Part shown: positions 1-7,336 of the stretch, in pieces
Layout of the letters: each line of letters starts with the position of its first letter
Numbering within the stretch: position 1 is the first letter of the stretch
Assembly (NCBI RefSeq): GCF_000526935.1
Contig: NZ_JAHA01000005.1
Span: 1-54,725 of the forward strand
Length of the DNA stretch: 54,725 bases
Source: Butyrivibrio sp. FCS014
GTDB lineage: Bacteria > Bacillota > Clostridia > Lachnospirales > Lachnospiraceae
Direction of reading: 5' to 3'
The notes under the pieces: model-generated
What the model saw: only the letters and a program-made list of their open reading frames with translations
What the model was told of the DNA's origin: nothing
Database searches by the model: none
Position numbers and translations under genes: made by a program

Positions 1-2622
1 TTATGATCAGTTTATTTATATTAATCGCCTCATATGCAATCGCATATTCTGAGAATTTGTCTGTCTTAAATGTAATGGTTGTAGGGTCATCTGTTCCAAT
101 ATCATCCAGTATATCTACAGATCCATTATGATATCTGAGCACACAGAACTTTCTTCCTGCCTTCTGATACTCTTCAGGAATCGGAATCATAACCTCCAGC
201 TCCGCTGCAGTATTATTGATGATCGATGATGTTCCGTCGCTTGTCTTCATGATAAGGAAGTCGAAATAGGTGATTGCCTTATATCCAACCTTCTTCTGCA
301 TGGCCGACTTAATGGAAGTATCAACATACTCGGAATTCTCGCTGATATCCACATTAAAGGATATTGGCGTACCGGTAAGCACAGCAAACTTCTCGTCATC
401 AGAGAGCGTCTCAGCAACTACACGCTCAAAATTAAGCAGTGTCGGCTTGCTGTAATACAGCTCTTCCGATGTTTCCTGAGGATTTTCCGCATAAGAGTTA
501 TTGATTGTTATCTGCAATGTTCCGTCTTCAAATGCCTCTCTGAGCATAGGATATACAGCGTCATCCCTGATAAGTCTCCTTAACGGTTTCCTCGTCAAGA
601 ATTATGCTTGCCATTACGCCTGTTGTAACGATGGTGGCCGTCTGTTGTCGGGCTTTCATCTGCCGGCGTATAAACATCCTCGTCATATTTCCTCGCCCTC
701 AAGACTATCCCTGCTTCGGAACCTCGGCATCAATGATCTGCTGCTCGGGAACAGCAACCTTCTGCAGCAGTTTTTTCATTATATTCTGTCTTCTGGACAG
801 GCTCTGCCTTCTTGGTGTTTGCCGATTTAGCAGTCTGAGAGTTTTTAGAGGAAGGCTGCGGTGCGGGTGCAGGTTTTTTCTCAAAGCTTACTGTAATGGT
901 ATGCCCGCCGCGAATATTGTTGAAAAGTATAGCTAGATACAGCACCTATATTCTTTCCGTCAATAATAACAGCAGATATGTTATAATCAGCCTGCGAACC
1001 ATGTTGTAAGTCAGACTTGCCCCCCTCAGGAACCAAATAATCGCCCGCTTGGTATGATGGATCCTCCCGCATTGGTAATGCCGGAAACCAGCTTATATGT
1101 CGTGGCATTCTTCTTCTTAAAGTTTGCAACAACATTTATGTCGCTCTTAATCTCATTGATAGTATACTTGGCATCCCTCGATACAACCTGACTGTTTATG
1201 GTCCATCCTGTAAACTCATATCCATCATATGCCTGTGCTCTGAGTTCAACCTTAGTTCCCTTGTTATAGGTGCCTGCACCTTCGTATTTTCCTGTATCCT
1301 GAAGGATAAACCGATACATTAACATTGGCATTTATCCCTGCTGAATACAGCCTGGATGTTCCTGTCACTTGTAATATTATTCAGCTCCAATGAAGAAGCT
1401 TTGCTGATGGTCTTGCCATTCTCTACAAAAACCTTCCAAAGGAATAGTTTGCCTTTGCTTTGGCGGTAAGCGTTATCTTTCCGCCATAAGGTACGCTGGC
1501 ACTGTCTGTAATGGTTCCCACCGTCCCCCGATGTTTACTGATGTTCTTACATAACAAGTGTTTCTTGAAAAAACAGCCTCAATATTTCTGTCTTCTTTAA
1601 TATTTGAAATGGTAACCTGCCTTGCATTTGAAATAAGAGCCTTTCCTTCATACCACCCTTCAAAATTAAAGTTATTATTGGGAGATGCGGAAATAGTACA
1701 GCTTCCGCCGTCTTTTACAGCTCCTCCGCCGGCAACAGCTCCGCCCTCAGAGGGGTTTGCGCCAACATATACATAATGATCTACTGCACTTATAGTTACG
1801 ATGGCACTGTCCGTTACTGATGAATCCTGAACAGATGTAGCTATGACCGCAAAAGAACCGGATGTTTCATCACTACTTATCTGAAGAAGTCCATCACCAT
1901 TTATAGTAGTACCGGTACTCTGCTGTCCCGGCTATTGACCATACAACGGCTTCATTATATCCATTACCACCCGAAACAGCAGCCTGAAATTTATAGCTCT
2001 TTCCTGTCGGAAGCGAAACTGAACCGGGAGTGATATCGACGCTTGAAACATATGGCTCATTTGCTTTAATGGTCATTGTTACAAGAACTTCCGCTCTGTG
2101 ATGTCGCCTGTAATCGTTAAGTGAAAAGAACTGATACTTTGCAGTGTACTTACCTGCAGGAAGATTCGTATTGGGCTTAATTGAAAATGTCGTTGTTGCT
2201 CCGGGCTCAAGATCCCTCTCCCCTTTTACGAGAGCAACGTCAAAAGCCGTACTCTCATCAAATTCTTCCCAAGTAAGCGGTATAGTTGTAAGACCGATGT
2301 TAACTATACCTATTTGTTTATCGCTTATGCTGGTTCCCTGATACACACTGCCAAAATCCACATTTGGTGTATAGCAGGTCAAATCATAATTATCAAACGG
2401 ATCTGACTGTTCTTCCTGCTGACGCTCAGGCTCAGGTTCAGTAACCTCCTGTTCTGTAACAGGTTCCGGAACAGTTTCCTCAATAGTATTCTCCGGATAA
2501 TCGCCGCCCTCTTCAGCATATACTCTGATGATCTGAACCGCTGTAATACTGGACACGACTACGCAAGCTATCAATAGCACCGCGCATATTCTGATAAACA
2601 CATTCTGCAAAGATTCTTTCAT
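1..2622 (-). pseudogene. Secreted surface protein with Ig-like and InlB-type B repeats, broken by several frameshifts, 3' end outside the window
   Basis: The start at 2622 opens a signal peptide (basic MKESLQNVFIR, then a hydrophobic core ending near VYAEEGG). A Glu/Pro-rich linker follows, then a domain with the motif PNVDFGSVYQG and a bacterial Ig-like (BIG2-type) domain beginning VDITPGSVSLPTGKSYKF. Other frames further left hold at least three divergent InlB B-repeat-like units (motifs FEGWYEGKALIS near 1650, YEFTGWTINSQVV near 1200, HTITVSFEKKP near 890). A C-terminal domain follows, with motif FSEYAIAYE at about 20-60, of the kind that precedes a wall anchor. The reading frame stays open through base 1, so the end lies outside the window. 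Breaks occur near 1900, 1500, 1330, 1030-1130, 940, 730 and 570. It is a broken gene or, more likely, one gene damaged by consensus errors. Probably a wall-attached adhesin or binding protein; its ligand cannot be inferred. Confidence 0.7.
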
Positions 2623-2671
2623 TCCTCATTTCCCTCTCTAAAAAATACTTTTTGACATTCAATCAGTCCTA

Positions 2672-2709
2672 TAAAACAATAAGCAAAAGGCCAGGCCTCT
2701 TGCTTATTG
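2672..2709 (-). terminator. Rho-independent terminator after the STAS gene
   Basis: A near-perfect dyad (AATAAGCAAAAGGCC, one-base loop, then GGCCTCTTGCTTATT) lies just beyond the STAS stop codon. On the minus strand it is followed by a run of T. It separates the signalling operon from the surface-protein gene downstream. Confidence 0.8.
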
Positions 2710-2716
2710 GGTTGTT

Positions 2717-3013
2717 TTACTCGATTGTAAGGATGTCGACGAATCCGGTTACTTCAAAGATCTCATTGATCTCTTCGCCTACATTCTTGATGACCATGCT
2801 ACCCTGCTTGTTCATCACCTTCTGAGCTGAGAGAAGAACTCTCAATCCGGCAGATGAGATGTATTCCAGCTTGGAGAAATCAAATTCAAGCTTCTCTATT
2901 CCCTCGAGAGCTGTCTTAAGCTCGTCGTCCAACTGTGGAGCAGTTGTAGTATCAAGTCTTCCCTCCAACGCTACTGTAAGGTCTTTTCCGTTTGCAATTT
3001 TGTTGATAGTCAT
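2717..3013 (-). CDS. STAS-domain anti-sigma factor antagonist (SpoIIAA/RsbV-like)
   Basis: A 98-residue single-domain protein. The segment KLEFDFSKLEYISSAGLRVLL is typical of STAS antagonists: a beta strand, then a loop whose serine (ISSAG) is normally phosphorylated by a partner anti-sigma kinase. Dephosphorylated STAS proteins of this type bind the anti-sigma factor and free a sigma factor. It is the last gene of a minus-strand run (80-aa protein, ECF sigma, 403-aa protein, STAS) and begins 26 bases after its neighbour with an AGGAGA ribosome binding site. No canonical RsbW-type kinase lies nearby; the 403-aa neighbour is the obvious candidate partner. The family call is firm, the partner is inference. 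Confidence 0.9.
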   Translation of the reverse strand: MTINKIANGKDLTVALEGRLDTTTAPQLDDELKTALEGIEKLEFDFSKLEYISSAGLRVLLSAQKVMNKQGSMVIKNVGEEINEIFEVTGFVDILTIE

Positions 3014-3039
3014 AAAAGTGTCTCCTCTCTAAATAAGAT

Positions 3040-4251
3040 TCATGAATTAAGGTCATAAACTATTGTTATATCTATTCGATCGCCCTTAACACCCACAAGG
3101 ACGTCTTTCGCAAGACTAGCTACGATGGACTTCTCCAACTCATCCCAGGCTTCTTTTGCGCTGTCATTACCATCCAGGGCATCCGTCAGCGCGTCCTTAT
3201 ACTCGTATAACGACCACATAATACCGGAATCAGCCATTCCTTCTACGCTTCCGTACATACCCATGGTACCATAATTTACGTACCCGCCGCCATATTTTTG
3301 CTGTAAACTCATAACTTCTGAATAGTTAAGAAGGCTATTCTCGATAATATCGCTTACCTTGCCCATAAAGCCATGTACAGATGTGTTTTCCTTGTCTGTT
3401 GCGATTTTCAGAAGACTGTCCTTTTTGGAGGCATCCATCTCTGTCTTGCCTGTTAACCTTAAAGCACATTCTTCTTTATACTTCTCGAACCAGACTTCAG
3501 CATGATAGTCCATAGTCATAGACTTTAGCATTCCCAGGGTTTCCTCAAAAAGAAGCTTCATATGAAGCGTATCCTTCGGGGAAAGCTGCAGGCTTTCTAT
3601 AAGGTCATCGCCCTTTTCCAGAGTTTTTGCTTCATCCAGCTTGGTACTTTCGATAAAAGTATACTCTGTCTGGGTTTGGGGCTTTCTGGAACCGATAGCA
3701 CTTAGGGCCTCGGAGAAATCCTTGGTAACCTTCATCTCTATCTTATCCTTATTAATACCCACCTCAATATCATCAGCCAGTTTAGCAACGAGCGATCTCT
3801 CCAGATCTGCCCATGCTTCCTGTGAATACTTGTCTTCCTCTTTTTTGTGCCTCAGTTCTTCCTCATAATCCTTCAGAGACCATTTCTCGGCTCCCGGAGC
3901 TTCCATTGTGAACATGGACACCAGCTTTCCGAAAAAGCCTTGTTCCATGCTGTTCTCGCCGGTAGTCGATACTGAAATCAACTCTTCCTGTTTGGACTTG
4001 TCGATATGATTATCTGCTGTGAGATATATGTATGAAACTCTGGAATTTCCCTCTACCCAGAACTCCATTAATCCATATCCCATAATAGACTTTGCAAGCC
4101 TGAGTACCTCTTCAGACAACAGTTTAAGCCTAAGAGCACCTTTTCCCTTTAGACCCACATCAAAGATATAGTTCTCAATCAGCTCCTGTGCTGTGTCCAT
4201 CTTGGTTTCAAGATTGGCAATTTTGATATGCTCAGATTGAACGTAACGCAT
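3040..4251 (-). CDS. Uncharacterised tandem-domain protein of the STAS/ECF operon, possibly a degenerate anti-sigma ATPase
   Basis: The 403-residue protein is two copies of one domain. Copy 1 runs RLKLLSEEVLRLAKSIMG, then FWVEG, then SMEQGFFGKLVSMF. Copy 2 runs HMKLLFEETLGMLKSMTM, then VWFEK, then SVHGFMGKVSDIIENSLL. Each copy ends with a similar segment (EEAWADLERSLVAKLADDIEVGI-like, and AWDELEKSIVASLAKDVLVGV). The LLxEExL helix resembles the N-box helix of GHKL anti-sigma kinases, but I see no conserved Asn or G boxes, so ATP binding is doubtful. It has a strong AGGAGGGG ribosome binding site and lies between the ECF sigma factor and the STAS protein. That position suggests it is the module's regulatory partner; this is inference from context. 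No signal peptide or membrane segment is seen. Confidence 0.7.
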   Translation of the reverse strand: MRYVQSEHIKIANLETKMDTAQELIENYIFDVGLKGKGALRLKLLSEEVLRLAKSIMGYGLMEFWVEGNSRVSYIYLTADNHIDKSKQEELISVSTTGENSMEQGFFGKLVSMFTMEAPGAEKWSLKDYEEELRHKKEEDKYSQEAWADLERSLVAKLADDIEVGINKDKIEMKVTKDFSEALSAIGSRKPQTQTEYTFIESTKLDEAKTLEKGDDLIESLQLSPKDTLHMKLLFEETLGMLKSMTMDYHAEVWFEKYKEECALRLTGKTEMDASKKDSLLKIATDKENTSVHGFMGKVSDIIENSLLNYSEVMSLQQKYGGGYVNYGTMGMYGSVEGMADSGIMWSLYEYKDALTDALDGNDSAKEAWDELEKSIVASLAKDVLVGVKGDRIDITIVYDLNS

Positions 4252-4277
4252 GACCCCTCCTTGTGCAATACTTGTTA

Positions 4278-4766
4278 TTATGACGCCAGCATCTCATTGA
4301 GTCTGCCCAGCGCTTCTCTATGTCTTAGCTTGGTCACTCCATAAGACAGATGCATAAGCTCTGCCACTTCCTGGAGAGTATATCCTTTGTAATACCTAAG
4401 AACTATGATATCCATCTGTTCCTGAGGCAGATCTTTTAAAGCTTTCGCAAGAAGTGAGAGGTTCTCCTGGCTGAGGACCTCTTCCTCTACGGTACTTCTT
4501 TCATCCGTCAGATCCTCCGGTATTTCGGAATGGATGTGATTAGTCCTGTAGAAATCAATAACCGTATTGCTTGTCACCGAATAGATCCATGTGGAAATGC
4601 TTGCTTTTGAACTGTCGTAAGTATCCAGCTTCTGATATATCTTTACAAATACATCCGCACAAAGATCCTCAGCGTCCTCGGGACTGTTTACGTGATTTCT
4701 GATGTACGCAAAAACCTTATCTTTATACTGTAGGTAAATCTCTTCCTTGGAAAGTGCCCCGCTCAT
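4278..4766 (-). CDS. RNA polymerase sigma factor, ECF subfamily
   Basis: At 162 residues it has the usual ECF size. Region 2 is visible at about residues 10-80 (DLCADVFVKIYQKLDTYD, then ISTWIYSVTSNTVIDFYR), and region 4 at about 105-155 (ALKDLPQEQMDIIVLRYYKGYTLQEVAELMHLS, then VTKLRHREAL). It directs RNA polymerase to a small regulon. It starts with AGGAG seven bases upstream, 16 bases after the 80-aa gene, and is followed by the tandem-domain and STAS genes. No membrane anti-sigma factor is adjacent. Control may therefore run through the cytoplasmic 403-aa/STAS pair, which would be an unusual combination for an ECF factor. Confidence 0.93.
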   Translation of the reverse strand: MSGALSKEEIYLQYKDKVFAYIRNHVNSPEDAEDLCADVFVKIYQKLDTYDSSKASISTWIYSVTSNTVIDFYRTNHIHSEIPEDLTDERSTVEEEVLSQENLSLLAKALKDLPQEQMDIIVLRYYKGYTLQEVAELMHLSYGVTKLRHREALGRLNEMLAS

Positions 4767-4782
4767 TAGAAACTCCTAGTGT

Positions 4783-5025
4783 TTACGGCCTCTTGTCGGG
4801 AATAATTGGGTTTGATACCACACCCGCCTTATTCTTCTCCTTGGGCCTTAGTTCTTTCATCCCAGCCTGGTCAGGTATCCCTGCTGCAGCAACAAACTCC
4901 AGCTCATCGTCCGAAAGTGCCCGGCGTTTGTCGGGGTATCTTGACTCAACATCACTAATAATGTCGGCTAGTTCTGAATTGGATTCATATTTCTGATAAT
5001 CAAACAATCTTGCTATTTTGTTCAT
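4783..5025 (-). CDS. 80-residue protein of unknown function with a RiPP-leader-like motif
   Basis: It opens the ECF sigma operon, with AGGAGG eight bases before the ATG. The first half is acidic and helical (FDYQKYESNSELADIISDVE). The centre reads ALSDDELEFVAAAG, close to the LSDEEL-x-x-V-A-G-G motif at the cleavage end of Nif11/double-glycine leader peptides. The tail is short and Lys/Pro-rich (KELRPKEKNKAG). It has no cysteine and no tight cluster of Ser/Thr, so a modified core peptide is not evident, and no maturation or export gene is adjacent. It may instead be a small regulator of the sigma factor. The gene is probably real; its function is unknown. Confidence 0.6.
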   Translation of the reverse strand: MNKIARLFDYQKYESNSELADIISDVESRYPDKRRALSDDELEFVAAAGIPDQAGMKELRPKEKNKAGVVSNPIIPDKRP

Positions 5026-5237
5026 ATGCGCCTCCTGTGAAAAGCAGTTGTATTGTATTCTGTAAATTTATACGAACTACCCGTCACTATGGCAAAAGAA
5101 TTTTCATGTATTTTATTTTATCATAGTTTTTTACCAATTAACAATCTATCAATCCACTTATCATGCCTAATTGCGTAAAAAGATGTATTCTGATAACATT
5201 TATTATAGTAAAAACTGTTCTTACGAGAGGGATTGAT

Positions 5238-5861
5238 ATGACAAATAAAATGATAATTGAAGCGATCGGATACACAGGATCTGCATTAGTGCTGATTTCT
5301 TTTCTCATGGTATCGGTTGTAAAGCTGAGGATAGTGAATTCAATAGGAAGCATTATATTTACTGTTTATGCCTTCATCATCCATTCATATCCCACAGCAA
5401 TCATGAACCTTTGCCTTGTTCTCATCAACATTTATCATCTGGTTAAGATGAGTAATACAAAAGAATCCACCAGAAGCTACGATCTTGTATCCGTCTCAAC
5501 TGTGGATTCCTTCTTTACTTATACAATTGATAAATTAAAAGAAGATATACTCAAATTCTTCCCAAATACGTCCTTGGACTTTTCCGATGCGAATACTGCC
5601 TTCATTATATGTCATGAAGGTGCCCCCTGCGGCATTTACGTGGGCAAAAGAAATCCCGACGAAAATTCTGTTATTGAAACCCGCCTGGATTATGTAACCC
5701 CCGAATATCGCGACTTCTCCATTGGAAGCTTTCTATTCTCTCAGCTGCAAAGGCAGGGAATCAAGGCTGTGACCTATAGCGGCCCCGATACCCTTAACAG
5801 CGAATATCTGAAAAAATACGATTTTGTTAAGTCAGGGGATCAATACATTAAAAACCTGTGA
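5238..5861 (+). CDS. YgjV-family inner-membrane protein with a C-terminal acetyltransferase-like extension
   Basis: I chose the ATG at 5238 because GAGAGG lies seven bases upstream; the earlier ATG at 5163 has no such site. The first 75 residues hold three hydrophobic segments (AIGYTGSALVLISFLMVSVV, IGSIIFTVYAFII, AIMNLCLVLINIYHLV), matching the YgjV/Imp membrane family. A soluble domain of about 130 residues follows, with ICHEGAPCGIYVG, then RLDYVTPEYRDFSIGSFLF and FVKSGDQYIK. This order resembles the core of a GNAT fold (strand, V-x-P-x-Y-R, helix), although the acetyl-CoA pyrophosphate loop is not clear. The protein has 207 residues. Its stop codon abuts the stop of the convergent gene at 5862. 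Confidence 0.75.
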   Translation: MTNKMIIEAIGYTGSALVLISFLMVSVVKLRIVNSIGSIIFTVYAFIIHSYPTAIMNLCLVLINIYHLVKMSNTKESTRSYDLVSVSTVDSFFTYTIDKLKEDILKFFPNTSLDFSDANTAFIICHEGAPCGIYVGKRNPDENSVIETRLDYVTPEYRDFSIGSFLFSQLQRQGIKAVTYSGPDTLNSEYLKKYDFVKSGDQYIKNL

Positions 5862-6098
5862 TCACTGACCCTCCGGATCCATCATCATTCTTATGGTATC
5901 GATATCGTTAGCCGTAAGCTTGATGTTGGATTCCAGAGTTCGCCCATCTTTCGTTGTAACTTTCATAGCTATAACCGTACCCTCTTCAAGGGCATGATCT
6001 TTAATTGCAGTCAAAAAAGGCAGAACCTTAGGATGTTCCTGCTGAAAAGTCTGTATTCTCTGCTGTAATTGCATTATCATCATCGGATTCATATTCAT
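5862..6098 (-). CDS. Small conserved hypothetical protein, Met/Gln-rich N-terminus
   Basis: A 78-residue protein with a good AAGGAGA ribosome binding site. The N-terminus is rich in Met and Gln (MNMNPMMIMQLQQRIQTFQQEHP). The second half looks like a small beta-sheet domain (GTVIAMKVTTKDGRTLESNIKLTANDIDTIRMM). It has no signal peptide, cysteines or recognisable catalytic motif. It converges with the YgjV-like gene without any gap and is divergent from pta. I do not recognise a named family. Confidence 0.65.
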   Translation of the reverse strand: MNMNPMMIMQLQQRIQTFQQEHPKVLPFLTAIKDHALEEGTVIAMKVTTKDGRTLESNIKLTANDIDTIRMMMDPEGQ

Positions 6099-6213
6099 AG
6101 TCTTTTCTCCTTGTATACCATAAGTATACCCTTCTTATTAATATTTTAAATGTTAGTTAAAAAACAATCAAGATTTCTTGAGCGAAATCAAACTTTTTTA
6201 ATATTTATTGTTC

Positions 6214-6248
6214 TATAATACGACTTGCGCATTTTTGCATGTATGCGC
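6214..6248 (+). promoter_or_regulatory. Probable pta promoter -10 box and leader hairpin
   Basis: A TATAAT box lies at 6214-6219, about 75 bases before the pta start, without a clear -35 element. The leader just after it has a small dyad, GCGCAT (6227-6232) and ATGCGC (6243-6248). Confidence 0.4.
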
Positions 6249-6293
6249 TTACAAAGCAGCAAATGTCTGATACATATTAAGGAGGATAAATAA

Positions 6294-7277
6294 ATGTACG
6301 GATTTGGCGATATGATTCAAAAGCTTAAAAAAGACCCCAAAACCCTTGTATTTCCCGAGGGATCTGATCCCAGAATTCTCGAGGCCGCATCAAGACTTCT
6401 TGCCGGAAACTTCATTAAGCCCATTCTTCTCGGAAATGTAGACGAGATCAACAAGGCTGCTGAAGATGCCGGATACAATATCAGAGGCGCCGAGATAATC
6501 GATCCTGAAAACTACGACAAATTCGACGAGATGGTTGCAGAGTTCTGCGAGCTCAGAAAAAGCAAGGGAATGACTCCCGAAAAGGCTATTCCTATTCTCA
6601 AGCAGACCAACTATTTCGGAACAATGCTTGTTAAGATGGGACTTGGCGATTGTCTTCTTGGCGGTGCAACCTACTCTACAGCTGATACTGTAAGACCTGC
6701 GCTCCAGATCATCAAGACCAAGCCCGAAAATACCATCGTTTCATCTTGCTTCATCCTTGTTCGTCCTTCAGCTACCGGTGAGAACGAAGTCATTGCGATG
6801 GCTGACTGCGGCATCAATATCAACCCCAACGAGGACGAGCTTGTAGAAATCTGCGGAGAGACCGTAAACTGCGCTCAGAGATTCGGTGTAGACCCCAAGG
6901 TTGCATTCCTTTCATTCTCTACAAAGGGCTCAGCCAAGGATGATACAGTTACAAAGATGCAGAACGCAACCAGAAAAGCTCAGGAGAAATACCCCGAGAT
7001 TCCTATCGATGGCGAGCTTCAGTTTGACGCCGCTGTTTCTCCTCGTGTAGCTAAGCAGAAAGCACCCGGATCTTCAGTAGCAGGTCATGCCAACACCTTC
7101 ATCTTCCCTGACATCAATGCCGGCAATATCGGCTACAAGATTGCTCAGAGAATGGGTAACTTTGAGGCATACGGCCCTATTCTTCTGGGACTGAATGCTC
7201 CTATCAATGACCTTTCAAGAGGATGCAATGCTATTGAGGTTTACTCAATGGCAATCATCACTGCTTCTCTTGCATAA
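6294..7277 (+). CDS. pta: Phosphate acetyltransferase
   Basis: At 327 residues this is a normal-length short-form phosphotransacetylase (EC 2.3.1.8). It interconverts acetyl-CoA plus phosphate with acetyl phosphate plus CoA in the cytoplasm. Family landmarks include VFPEGSDPRILEAA near the start, GGATYSTADTVRPALQII at about 125-140, and PGSSVAGHANTFIFPDINAGNIGYKIAQR at about 260-290. It has a strong AAGGAGG ribosome binding site, its own leader and a terminator, so it is monocistronic. The usual partner acetate kinase is not in the window; many related fermenters keep pta and ackA adjacent, so its absence here is notable. The enzyme would supply ATP-yielding acetate formation or acetyl phosphate for signalling. 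Confidence 0.97.
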   Translation: MYGFGDMIQKLKKDPKTLVFPEGSDPRILEAASRLLAGNFIKPILLGNVDEINKAAEDAGYNIRGAEIIDPENYDKFDEMVAEFCELRKSKGMTPEKAIPILKQTNYFGTMLVKMGLGDCLLGGATYSTADTVRPALQIIKTKPENTIVSSCFILVRPSATGENEVIAMADCGININPNEDELVEICGETVNCAQRFGVDPKVAFLSFSTKGSAKDDTVTKMQNATRKAQEKYPEIPIDGELQFDAAVSPRVAKQKAPGSSVAGHANTFIFPDINAGNIGYKIAQRMGNFEAYGPILLGLNAPINDLSRGCNAIEVYSMAIITASLA

Positions 7278-7298
7278 TATATAAGGTATCTGATGACA

Positions 7299-7336
7299 AA
7301 CCCCTTCGCCTTGACTGGCGAAGGGGTGTTTTTTTA
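7299..7336 (+). terminator. Rho-independent terminator after pta
   Basis: A perfect 10-bp stem, CCCCTTCGCC (7301-7310) with GGCGAAGGGG (7317-7326), is followed by a run of T. The convergent diguanylate cyclase gene ends directly after it. Confidence 0.95.
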
